DNA of 64,000 bases from Nostoc linckia z4 (GTDB lineage Bacteria > Cyanobacteriota > Cyanobacteriia > Cyanobacteriales > Nostocaceae): assembly GCF_002608075.1 (NCBI RefSeq), contig NZ_LAHA01000020.1, positions 1-64,000 of the forward strand, written 5' to 3'. A program made the translations under genes and the position numbers. Positions 1 to 8,363 of this stretch are shown here, one piece after another. Numbering within the stretch: the stretch's first letter is position 1; every line of letters begins with the position of its first letter. The notes under the pieces were generated by a model. That model was not told where the DNA came from. It did not search any database and saw only the letters and a program-made list of their open reading frames with translations.

Positions 1-268
<268 letters not shown>

Positions 269-325
269 TTATAACCAGGGAAAGAGGTACAGAAGGCTAC
301 TAGTGTGGAAACTTAGGTATTAGAA

Positions 326-1483
326 GTGAAATTAATTTCTCACTTTGATAAAGCTACAGAAGATTCCATGCAAAGCAATTCAGTTGTGTTCCCTAAGTTT
401 GGGGTTAGGAAAAATATTACGCAAAGAGAAGAAACAACGGGTACTAAGTACGACCGTGCCGAGCAGCAATTTATAGAACTGCTGGCAATGGAAAATTTGG
501 ATGCTCAATTAGATATTAAACCTGCAAAGGGAAATGAGTTTCAACAGACGCTTTCTATGGCAATTAAGGCTGCCTATGAAACCGATTGCGATGATGAGCA
601 AGCTCACCTTTTTCTCCAAAGGATACTTTATCGAATTAATCGGCTAAATCTATTTTGGTACGATGATTTCCATAATTACATCAATGAGCGATCGCTTTAT
701 TTGTACTCTTGTCGCGACTTAATTGAAGCTGCTTGGCAAAAGTGGGAACTTGCACAATTGGATGTAGCTGCACTACAACAGTTGGATGTCAAACAAGCTT
801 TAATTGAACGTGCATCAGCAGATTTGAATCCGCCTTTATCGGCTGATAGTCGCTATATCCGGGAGGAAATGAGCGAAACTGGCTATTGTCATTTGCTAGC
901 AATCGCTTCTTTTGATGGCTTGGTAGAAGCTAGCCGTCTTTCCCGCGTTTTAGGTGGTAGTGCTAATGAAGTGCAATGTACGCTGGTGCGTGTGCTACTA
1001 GAAGAATACGGTAATGGTCGTTTATCTCGCAAGCATTCCACATTTTTTGCCCAAATGCTTGCTGAATTTGAAATGAATACTCAACCAGAAGGATATTTTG
1101 ATTTAGTACCTTGGGAAGTTTTAGCTTGTGCTAATCATAATTTTCTGATGACTGAACGCAAACGCTATTTTCTACGTTACAGTGGGGCGCTGACATATTT
1201 TGAGGTGGTCGGGCCTGCGGTTTACAAAAACTATCTTGCAGCAGCGCAACGACTAAAACTTTCAGAAGCAGCGATGGGTTATTGGGAACTGCACATCAGG
1301 GAAGATGAACGCCACGGACGTTGGATGTTAGATGATGTGGCTTTGCCATTAGCAGAACAATATCCCAATGATGCATGGGAACTCGTACTTGGCTACGACC
1401 AAGAAAAATTAATGGGCGATCGCGCCGCCGGTGCTGTGGTGCGATCGATACGCCAAGCAGAACAAGCTCCTTTAGTTATGTAA
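326..1483 (+). CDS. Iron-containing redox enzyme family protein (haem-oxygenase-like fold)
   Basis: This 385-residue protein resembles the cyanobacterial 'iron-containing redox enzyme' group of haem-oxygenase-like diiron proteins. The diagnostic parts are in the C-terminal two thirds. A helix with an acidic pair followed by a histidine (LLEEYGNGRLSRKHSTFF) and a final helix with Glu, Asp-Glu and His in helical spacing (ELHIREDERHGRW) look like metal ligands. The first about 130 residues are unremarkable and may be a separate helical domain. There is no signal peptide, so it is probably cytoplasmic. The reported start is a GTG; an in-frame ATG at 368 (MQSNSVVF) is an equally good start. Substrate is unknown: family members include oxygenases and decarboxylases acting on amino or fatty acids. 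The methyltransferase gene 360 bp downstream on the same strand is not clearly co-transcribed. Confidence 0.7.
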   Translation: MKLISHFDKATEDSMQSNSVVFPKFGVRKNITQREETTGTKYDRAEQQFIELLAMENLDAQLDIKPAKGNEFQQTLSMAIKAAYETDCDDEQAHLFLQRILYRINRLNLFWYDDFHNYINERSLYLYSCRDLIEAAWQKWELAQLDVAALQQLDVKQALIERASADLNPPLSADSRYIREEMSETGYCHLLAIASFDGLVEASRLSRVLGGSANEVQCTLVRVLLEEYGNGRLSRKHSTFFAQMLAEFEMNTQPEGYFDLVPWEVLACANHNFLMTERKRYFLRYSGALTYFEVVGPAVYKNYLAAAQRLKLSEAAMGYWELHIREDERHGRWMLDDVALPLAEQYPNDAWELVLGYDQEKLMGDRAAGAVVRSIRQAEQAPLVM

Positions 1484-1840
1484 AAATTCCCAAAAATTAG
1501 AAATTAAAGCAGGATACAAAATACAGAATTCAGAATTAATTATCGGGCAATTTCAACCGAATTAATATTTCTACGGATAAGCAAGCCATATCCGCCGATA
1601 AGACAGAGTTTACTTGCAAAATTCTGGCTATTGGTTCGTGAATTCTATTTTTGGAAAAATAGCAGAGTCTTTTTAGGATTTTAATTTGGTATTATCCACC
1701 ATTTTATTCCTAATTTGCCTGCTAATTAATTTCCTTAGCAGATACTTTTTTGCTTAAGGAACAATTTGTTCTTGCTTTTATACTAAGTAACGAATTGTCT
1801 GAATTGAAACAATCATACCTTATTGTTGAGTTAAAGTCAA
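1484..1840. other. Intergenic gap, AT-rich, no feature recognised
   Basis: The stretch is AT-rich, with a short direct duplication (acagaattcagaatta) near 1524-1540. I see no ORF, RNA fold or convincing promoter in it. It presumably holds the promoter of the methyltransferase gene at 1841. Confidence 0.5.
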
Positions 1841-2536
1841 ATGAAAAACATCTTTTTTTGTCCTGAAGAATCTAATTTCTACTCTAACTGTTTAGAAAAT
1901 CTTGTCATTAGAAATTGTCAAGATTGTGAATCCATTGTTGAGTTTGGTTCTGGAGATGGCAGTCCTGTTATTAATTCTTTGTTGAGAAACAAATTTGATG
2001 GCATAATTGAGGGATTTGAATTAAATACTTCTGCATGGAAAGCAGCAAATTTAACTATTGATGAATACAATCTCAATGATAAATATGTCATCCATAATTC
2101 ATCTTTGTTTGCATCTTCTCAACATGATGCCAGTTATCTGATAGCTAATCCGCCATATCTACCAGCCCCAGACAATGATATATATATGCCACTTTTATTT
2201 GGAGGCATAGATGGCGCTGCAATTACCAACGACCTTTTGACGTTGGGTTATGAAAATGTCTTGCTTTTAGTCTCTAGTTTTTCTAATCCCAAAAGTACGC
2301 TGCAAGTAGCCAAAGAAAATGGTTATTGCGTGGAAAATTTTATGATTTTACCTTTGCGATTCGGTTATTATAGTTCTGAACCGAAGGTGAAAAATCATAT
2401 AGAAAAATTACGCAAACACAAAAAAGCCTTTTATTCTGGTGATTATTACTTTTTAGCTGGTGTATTATTTGCAAAGTGCCAAGATTGTGGAATTGATTTA
2501 TCTAATGAATTAGCCCAGGTAATGACTAGTTTATGA
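1841..2536 (+). CDS. Class I SAM-dependent methyltransferase, NPPY type
   Basis: The 231-residue protein has a motif I glycine-rich loop (VEFGSGDGSP, about residues 33-42) and the catalytic NPPY motif (LIANPPYLPAP, about residues 100-110). That NPPY motif is shared by PrmC/HemK-type N5-glutamine methyltransferases and N6-adenine methyltransferases. A second acidic strand end (IIEGFELN) would hold the SAM ribose. It is shorter than PrmC (about 280 residues) and lacks PrmC's N-terminal helical substrate domain, so it is probably not the housekeeping release-factor methyltransferase. The C-terminal half has a lysine-rich segment (EKLRKHKKAFYSG) that could contact nucleic acid or carrier; this is inference. 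No target-recognition domain or restriction partner is adjacent, so I do not call it a restriction-modification enzyme. No good ribosome-binding site is visible before the ATG. Confidence 0.7.
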   Translation: MKNIFFCPEESNFYSNCLENLVIRNCQDCESIVEFGSGDGSPVINSLLRNKFDGIIEGFELNTSAWKAANLTIDEYNLNDKYVIHNSSLFASSQHDASYLIANPPYLPAPDNDIYMPLLFGGIDGAAITNDLLTLGYENVLLLVSSFSNPKSTLQVAKENGYCVENFMILPLRFGYYSSEPKVKNHIEKLRKHKKAFYSGDYYFLAGVLFAKCQDCGIDLSNELAQVMTSL

Positions 2537-2899
2537 AGAGAGCAATCGTATTTGAGTTGTGAACAATATAGGTGTTGACTGTTGATTGTTAACTGTTAAT
2601 AGTCAATAACCCTAACACGTAATATTTCATTGTTGATTGATTGGGCGGCAAGATTTCACTTTCTCATTTAGGACTCCTAAGTAAATAATTATTATTGGGA
2701 TAAGACAGGGAAAAGAGGGGACTGGAGGTACAAACCTCACAAGAAAGTGGGTGAACGCTCCCTTAGTCCCTTTGACTCTTGGTTGAAACTCCATTTCTTA
2801 GTCATCCTGGAAAGATGGGGTTTTAGACCCATTTATTTGATAAAATTTTGATTGGATCGTAATCGAGTTTGAGAGTTTTACCATCGAGAATGCTTTAGG
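2537..2899. other. Intergenic gap with a degenerate palindromic element
   Basis: The left part (about 2541-2640) is a worn copy of the palindromic element that is well preserved at 31501-31615. It shares the left end (tatttgagttgtgaacaat), a TTGACTG/TAACTGTTAA core and the block ccctaacacgtaatatttca. The remainder up to 2899 has no recognisable feature. Confidence 0.6.
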
Positions 2900-3709
2900 A
2901 TGTATCAAACTGACCCACCGCGATCGCCAAAAGATGTCTTGCCAACCATGTACGATCTTCCTAGTGAAGATCCTCAGGAGCCTGGTTTGCCGGATCAGTT
3001 TCATTTGTTGCAACCTCGTTTGTTAGACGAAACCTTTCGTCCGCAAAATTACTCCAGTGACGAGATATTTGTTGCTAGCGATTTGAATCTTTATTATGAC
3101 CCACGCCATCCACTGTGGCATAAGCGACCAGATTGGTTTGCTGTTTTGGGTGTTTCTCGTCTCTACGAACAGCGAGATTTACGGTTAAGCTATGTAGTTT
3201 GGCAAGAAGGAGTCGATCCTTTTATCGTCGTTGAGTTGCTGTCTCCAAGCACTGAAAAAGAAGACTTGGGACAAACGTTGCGCGATATTGAGCAACCACC
3301 AGGAAAATGGGAAGTTTACGAACAGATTCTTCGTATTCCTTATTATGTAGTGTTCGATCGCTATAAATATCAATTCAGAGTATTTAAGTTAAATGGGGCC
3401 CGTTATGCTGAAGTAGCACTTTCAGATTCACGCTTCTGGATACCAGAATTGCAATTAGGACTGGGTGTATGGCAAGGACGCTATCAAGATGTAGAACAGC
3501 CTTGGTTACGCTGGTACGATTGGACAGGCTGCTGGATATTGACTGCTACAGAACAAGAAAGTCAACGTGCTGAACAAGAAAGTCAACGTGCTGAACAAGA
3601 AAAACAACGTGCTGAACAAGAAAGTCAACGTGCTGAACAAGAAAAACAACGGGCTGAAAGGTTGATAGCGCAGTTGCGATCGCTTGGCATTGAACCAGAT
3701 GTAGATTAG
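2900..3709 (+). CDS. Uma2 family (DUF820) putative endonuclease with repetitive C-terminal tail
   Basis: The 269-residue protein matches the Uma2 family, a PD-(D/E)XK-like nuclease fold greatly expanded in cyanobacteria and of unproved function. The core (about residues 35-215) has the family signatures: an acidic strand before the LSPSTEKED segment (FIVVELLSPSTEKED), then a long helix and the YYVVFDR strand. After residue about 220 comes a charged coiled-coil tail of five near-identical heptads (EQESQRA, EQEKQRA) followed by AERLIAQLRSLGIEPD. This tail is common among Uma2 proteins of Nostocales. Its 21-bp DNA repeat (gaacaagaaagtcaacgtgct) is prone to copy-number change. It stands alone on the plus strand and is not part of an obvious operon. 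Confidence 0.85.
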   Translation: MYQTDPPRSPKDVLPTMYDLPSEDPQEPGLPDQFHLLQPRLLDETFRPQNYSSDEIFVASDLNLYYDPRHPLWHKRPDWFAVLGVSRLYEQRDLRLSYVVWQEGVDPFIVVELLSPSTEKEDLGQTLRDIEQPPGKWEVYEQILRIPYYVVFDRYKYQFRVFKLNGARYAEVALSDSRFWIPELQLGLGVWQGRYQDVEQPWLRWYDWTGCWILTATEQESQRAEQESQRAEQEKQRAEQESQRAEQEKQRAERLIAQLRSLGIEPDVD

Positions 3710-3725
3710 CTTTATACTGCTTGAG

Positions 3726-3935
3726 TTATTCGGGCTTTTTGTGCCAATGTCCATCATCGCCTTTTTCATAATCGCGTTTCACAGCACTCCAAGCAACACG
3801 AAAAGCACTTTCTTCTTCACCATACTCTTCTAAAGCACTATTAAAAGCAGCCCGAAAAATTTCTTGGGCGTGCTGAGGTAAATTATTTTTTACTGAATCT
3901 GGTAAATCTTGAATTTGTTGATAAGGCATAAACAA
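3726..3935 (-). CDS. ChaB family protein
   Basis: This 69-residue protein has the ChaB pattern: YQQIQDLPDSVKNNLPQHAQ at the N terminus, a central helix (FRAAFNSALEEYG) and the conserved AWSAVKRDYEK with a WHKK end. ChaB was named in E. coli as a regulator of the ChaA cation/proton antiporter, but its biochemical role is poorly defined. The second methionine (start at 3929, MPYQQIQ) fits family members better than the first. The gene converges with the Uma2 gene (17 bp between stops) and lies in a region with other stress-type genes. Confidence 0.85.
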   Translation of the reverse strand: MFMPYQQIQDLPDSVKNNLPQHAQEIFRAAFNSALEEYGEEESAFRVAWSAVKRDYEKGDDGHWHKKPE

Positions 3936-4026
3936 ATAATCCTAATTCGGAACTAATAAGCTGTTTTGCATTTAACTTACACATTTGCTCACCGTTTACA
4001 GTTAACAATAAACGTGAAAATATAGT

Positions 4027-4102
4027 GGTGTGACAAGCCTAAATTAATGCAATAAAAATTTATTGTGAATTTTGTAATGCCCTATTTTAACCTTGTCACA
4101 CC
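4027..4102. repeat. Small inverted repeat with 11-bp perfect arms
   Basis: GGTGTGACAAG at 4027-4037 is exactly reverse-complemented by CTTGTCACACC at 4092-4102. The AT-rich interior holds a further weaker inverted pair (taatgc/gtaatg). It sits between the 5' end of chaB and the 3' end of the stress-protein gene. It could be a remnant of a miniature mobile element or an RNA hairpin. Confidence 0.7.
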
Positions 4103-4158
4103 AATAAGACATAACTCAATAATAATTCCTCAGTAGAGGTACAAATTAATGAGTCCCC

Positions 4159-4620
4159 TTAAAAAGCTGATGGTGTCAAAAAGTTCAGTTTTTGAGGTTT
4201 AAAACTAGAAACACTATCCCAATAATTGACTTGGTTAATATTCACCTTGAGCAAAGCAATATTCGGTTCATCCAGTCCTTTAGGAAACCAAGTTTGCAAC
4301 TCTGGTTTCCAAAGTTCTCGCATTTTGTTGCGGTCTTTTACAACTTGGGAGCTACCTGAAATAGAAACGAATCGTTGTTGTTCTGATGACACGAAACTCA
4401 CATTGACTTGCGGATAATGTTCAACCTCGGTCACTTTATGAGAATCGGAGTAGGTAAAAAACCAAATTGTGGCATCAGAATTAATCCCGCCACTTTTTGA
4501 CATCGGATAACTATGCAAGCTACCATCGTCATCGACTGTGGTAAACATGCCATAATCAATATTTTTGATTAGTTCATCCAATTTTTGAATCTGTTTTTCG
4601 TGGTCTATAGAAGTTGTCAT
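4159..4620 (-). CDS. Pyridoxamine 5'-phosphate oxidase-like general stress protein (split-barrel flavin-binding)
   Basis: This 153-residue split-barrel protein resembles general stress protein 26. It has the N-terminal helix-strand LDELIKNIDYGMFTTVDDD, followed by SYPMSKSGG, an aromatic strand IWFFTYSDSHK, the VNVSFVS strand and the SISGSSQVVKDR segment. The family binds FMN, FAD or F420. Members of this sub-type usually have no demonstrated pyridoxamine oxidase activity. It ends after residues PQKLNFLTPSAF, close to the expected length. It is transcribed towards chaB and may share a transcript with it, although the inverted repeat at 4027-4102 lies between them. Confidence 0.85.
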   Translation of the reverse strand: MTTSIDHEKQIQKLDELIKNIDYGMFTTVDDDGSLHSYPMSKSGGINSDATIWFFTYSDSHKVTEVEHYPQVNVSFVSSEQQRFVSISGSSQVVKDRNKMRELWKPELQTWFPKGLDEPNIALLKVNINQVNYWDSVSSFKPQKLNFLTPSAF

Positions 4621-5200
4621 TGTCCTTACTTTTTGCTTGGGAATTTATAGAATGTGACTTTTGACTACAGTTAGGCTGACTTCACATATATATGACCGAT
4701 GCAAAAAATCTCAGAAACTCTTATTCATAGGTGTCCTAAACTTATCGTTTTAAGACGCTAACCAAGATAATTTTGCGTCAGCCTGATATGTAAAAATTAT
4801 TTCTTATTATTAACTAATTTTAATTGCGATCGCGTGAGTCTACAGGGTGAATTATATTACTAAAAATATCTTTGGTTTATATCTATAGAAATATTAATTT
4901 AGAAGGATATTTAACCACAATATACCCAGTATCTAGCTCTACCTCTGGAGTAATTGTAGAGCATAAATCGAATTATTAAGCTTATTTCTTTAGATATAAA
5001 TTTGCTCGGTTTGACAATCAATTTAATTTGTGGGTGTAACTTTAGACTGATGAATGCAGCGATTAATTTAACTAAGCTTAGATTTTAAGATTTATCTTGT
5101 CGGTCTGGGCTATGAATATATATAGCAATCAAATTTCATGAAAATACTGATATAAAGTAGGGTAATTTTTTAGGGGCATTAATTAGGAGTAACCATTGCT
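4621..5200. other. Intergenic gap upstream of the P-type ATPase, AT-rich
   Basis: This 580-bp stretch separates two divergent genes and so should hold both promoters. It is very AT-rich. A TATAAA at 5151-5156 could be a -10 element for the ATPase gene, but I see no good -35 match. A ribosome-binding site AGGAG lies at 5186-5190, before the GTG start at 5201. I see no ORF or RNA structure. Confidence 0.5.
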
Positions 5201-8200
5201 GTGATTAAAGCAATACATACCACTATCAAAGGGAGAGCTAGATACAAAATAAAAGAACTCTATCGTTCACAAGAATTAAAGGAATATTTAGAGCGATCGC
5301 TCTCTCAAGAACCAGGGATAAATTATGTTTATGCCAACCCATTAAGCAGTAATATTTTAGTAAATTTTAACAAAGATATTAGCCACAATCAAATTAGTAT
5401 TTTAATTAAAAAGACATTATTAGATTATCCCAAAACCATTAAAGAATCAAACACAAATAAAAAAATAATTGCCAATATTCAGGAACAAAAGTTAGAAAAC
5501 TGGCATTTAATGACGGTCAATAATGTCCTAGAATTATTAAATACTTCAAAAACATCAGGATTATCAAGGGAATCTGCTGCTAAAAATCTTCAGAAATATG
5601 GCGCTAATGTTCTAGACCAAGGAGCAATTCGTTCTGATTGGGACATTATAATTGAGCAATTCCAATCTTTACCTGTAGTTTTGCTTGGTGTTGCTGCTGG
5701 AGTTTCCATTCTTACAGGTGGAGTAATAGATGCTGTGGTAATTATGGGTGTTGTTGGTTTAAATGCAGCCATTGGTTATATCACAGAAAGCCAATCAGAA
5801 AGAATCATTCATTCCCTGAAAAATCAGGAACAAACATCAACTTTGGTAATTAGAGAAGGTAAACAAATAGAAATTCCCACAGAAGATGTTGCTTTAGGAG
5901 ATATTTTATTTCTCAAACCTGGTAGTTATGTAGCGGCAGATGCCCGACTGATAGAAGTTGATAATTTGAGTATTGATGAATCTGCCTTAACAGGAGAAAG
6001 TATTCCCGTTACCAAAATTACTGCTTGTTTGAGTGGTGAGGATATTCCCTTGGGCGATCGCCAAAATACGATCTACAAAGGAACTTTTGCCATTAGCGGT
6101 CAAGGACTGGCTGCTGTTGTTTCCACAGGGAAATTTACCGAAATGGGCAAAATCCAACAAATGGTAGGCGAAGCTACAGCAATCCAGACTCCTCTTGCAA
6201 AACAACTAGATGAAGTTGGTAGCCAACTAGTATTAATTGGCATGGGAATCTGTGGTTTAGTGTTTGGTATGGGAGTGCTGCGGGGATATGGTTTAATACA
6301 AATGCTCAAATCATCCATATCCCTAGCCGTGGCTGCGGTTCCCGAAGGTTTACCCACCATCGCCACTACAACTTTAGCCTTAGGCATCCAAGATATGAGG
6401 AAAAATAACGTCCTCGTTCGCACTTTAAGTGCTGTGGAAGCATTGGGTTCCGTACAGACAATTTGTATGGATAAAACCGGGACATTAACAGAAAATCAAA
6501 TGTCTGTGGTGGAGATATATGCAGACAATAAACACATTACCGTGTCTGATGGAGAATTTATTACTGGCGAAGAGAAAATTAATCCCTATACCTCTGATGA
6601 ATTATTAAAGCTGATTCATGTATCAGTTCTGTGCAATGAAACACAAATCAGTTTAGACAAAGATGGCGAGTATATAGTTACAGGTTCGGCAACAGAAAAC
6701 GCCTTAATTTACATGGCAATTAGCGCTGGGGTAGATGTCATTGAACTTCGAGAAAAATATCTTTTATTAGAAACAAACTTGCGGTCAGAAAATCGCAACA
6801 TCATGAGTACAATTCATCAAACTCCCGATCGCCACAAGTTGATTGCCGTCAAAGGCAGTCCCAGCGAAGTTGTGCAGATATGCCAAAAGTGGGTAAAAAA
6901 TGGGCAAATAGTACCTTTAAGGGAAGAAGACAAACAAGCGATGGAAATCGAAAACGATCGCATGGCAGGAAAAGCCCTGCGGGTGCTTGGTCTAGCTTAC
7001 AAGCATATCAGTAAAAGGAAAAATAAAAAAAATTACGAATCAGACTTGATTTGGTTGGGTCTTGTGGGTATGGCTGACCCCATTAGAAAAGGTGCTAAAG
7101 AATTGATTGGTGATTTTCACCAAGCGGGTATTGATACAGTGATGATTACTGGAGATCAAAGCCCAACAGCTTATGCCATCGCCAAAGAATTACAATTAAA
7201 TCGAGACCCCCAACTAGAAATTCTCGATTCTACAAACCTGAATAATTTGACACCGGAGGCATTAACAGCACTTAGTGACAAAGTAGATGTTTTTGCCCGT
7301 ATCAGTCCCAGTAACAAACTGCAAATCGTCCAAGCATTGCAAGCAGCCGGAAAAGTCGTCGCCATGACCGGCGATGGTATTAACGATGCACCAGCATTGA
7401 AAGCCGCCCAAGTTGGTGTAGCAATGGGTAAAGGCGGTACTGATGTCGCGCGTGAAGTTGCAGATATTGTCCTGGAAGACGACAGAATAGAAACCATGAT
7501 TGTTGCCGTTAGTCAAGGACGCACGATTTACAACAACATTAGAAAATCAGTGCATTTTCTGTTAGCCACAAATCTCAGTGAAATCATGGTCATGACCACC
7601 GCCACGGCATTAGGTATAGGCGAACCCTTAAATGCCATCCAACTTTTGTGGTTGAATTTGGTCACAGACATTTTCCCTGGATTGTCCTTAGCTTTAGAAG
7701 CACCAGAACCAGAAGTATTGAGTCAGTCACCCCGCAACCCCGACGAACCAATTATTAAAAACACCGATTTTGCCAGAATTGTCTTTGAATCAGGAACGCT
7801 ATCCCTCAGCACCTTAGCAGCTTACAGTTATGCCATCTTCAAATATGGCATTAGTCCCCAAGCAAGCACCATTGCCTTTATGAGTTTAACTAGCGGACAA
7901 TTGCTGCACACAATTAGCTGTCGTTCAGAAAAACATAGCATATTTAGTAAAGAAAAACTGCCAAATAATTCCTACTTAAATGCAGGCATTATCGGCTCAT
8001 TTGCCATCCAATTTTTAGCGATCGCTGTTCCTCCCTTGAGGAATATTTTGAAAATTACCCCACTTAATATTGTAGATAGTGCTGCGATCGGATGTAGTGC
8101 TTTACTGCCATTATTAGTCAATGAATTCACAAAAGATTCTACCTCAGATCGACTCGCCCTTCCAGCAATCCAACCACAAATAAACACCGTTCAATCATCT

Positions 8201-8212
8201 CTGTCAACCTAA
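5201..8212 (+). CDS. Cation-translocating P-type ATPase (Ca2+-type, P2) with an extra N-terminal domain
   Basis: This 1003-residue ATP-driven cation pump has all catalytic signatures: TGES in the actuator domain (about residue 264), DKTGTLT with the phosphorylated Asp (about 424), and the hinge TGDGINDAPA (about 722). The membrane helix 4 motif VPEGLP (about 380) and the helix 6 motif WLNLVTDIFPG (about 818) keep the Glu and the Asn/Thr/Asp that bind Ca2+ in SERCA-like pumps. It is therefore a P2-type pump rather than a heavy-metal P1B pump, which would have CPC. Unusually, residues 1-85 form an extra domain like the cysteine-less HMA_2 domains of cyanobacteria, before the standard cation-ATPase N-terminal region (about 98-170). 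The start is a GTG with AGGAG 11 bp upstream. The metK-like gene follows 151 bp downstream on the same strand. Substrate Ca2+ is inferred; Mn2+ or other ions remain possible. Confidence 0.92.
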   Translation: MIKAIHTTIKGRARYKIKELYRSQELKEYLERSLSQEPGINYVYANPLSSNILVNFNKDISHNQISILIKKTLLDYPKTIKESNTNKKIIANIQEQKLENWHLMTVNNVLELLNTSKTSGLSRESAAKNLQKYGANVLDQGAIRSDWDIIIEQFQSLPVVLLGVAAGVSILTGGVIDAVVIMGVVGLNAAIGYITESQSERIIHSLKNQEQTSTLVIREGKQIEIPTEDVALGDILFLKPGSYVAADARLIEVDNLSIDESALTGESIPVTKITACLSGEDIPLGDRQNTIYKGTFAISGQGLAAVVSTGKFTEMGKIQQMVGEATAIQTPLAKQLDEVGSQLVLIGMGICGLVFGMGVLRGYGLIQMLKSSISLAVAAVPEGLPTIATTTLALGIQDMRKNNVLVRTLSAVEALGSVQTICMDKTGTLTENQMSVVEIYADNKHITVSDGEFITGEEKINPYTSDELLKLIHVSVLCNETQISLDKDGEYIVTGSATENALIYMAISAGVDVIELREKYLLLETNLRSENRNIMSTIHQTPDRHKLIAVKGSPSEVVQICQKWVKNGQIVPLREEDKQAMEIENDRMAGKALRVLGLAYKHISKRKNKKNYESDLIWLGLVGMADPIRKGAKELIGDFHQAGIDTVMITGDQSPTAYAIAKELQLNRDPQLEILDSTNLNNLTPEALTALSDKVDVFARISPSNKLQIVQALQAAGKVVAMTGDGINDAPALKAAQVGVAMGKGGTDVAREVADIVLEDDRIETMIVAVSQGRTIYNNIRKSVHFLLATNLSEIMVMTTATALGIGEPLNAIQLLWLNLVTDIFPGLSLALEAPEPEVLSQSPRNPDEPIIKNTDFARIVFESGTLSLSTLAAYSYAIFKYGISPQASTIAFMSLTSGQLLHTISCRSEKHSIFSKEKLPNNSYLNAGIIGSFAIQFLAIAVPPLRNILKITPLNIVDSAAIGCSALLPLLVNEFTKDSTSDRLALPAIQPQINTVQSSLST

Positions 8213-8363
8213 ACACAATAACTTTCTAAAACTATTCTTACTCGGCATCCTACCTTGCAGGAAACCATTTCCGGTCTACGTGTCTTTAGCGGTAGCCTTG
8301 CTTTGCGTCTACGTTTTTTCCATACTTTAAAATCCCAATCCCAAATTGCATTGGTAAATATTT

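Noticed and set aside
1841-2536. Restriction-modification system based on the NPPY methyltransferase and the Uma2 gene downstream
   Set aside because: The methyltransferase has no target-recognition domain. Uma2 genes are scattered widely in such genomes, and the two are separated by a repeat-filled gap.
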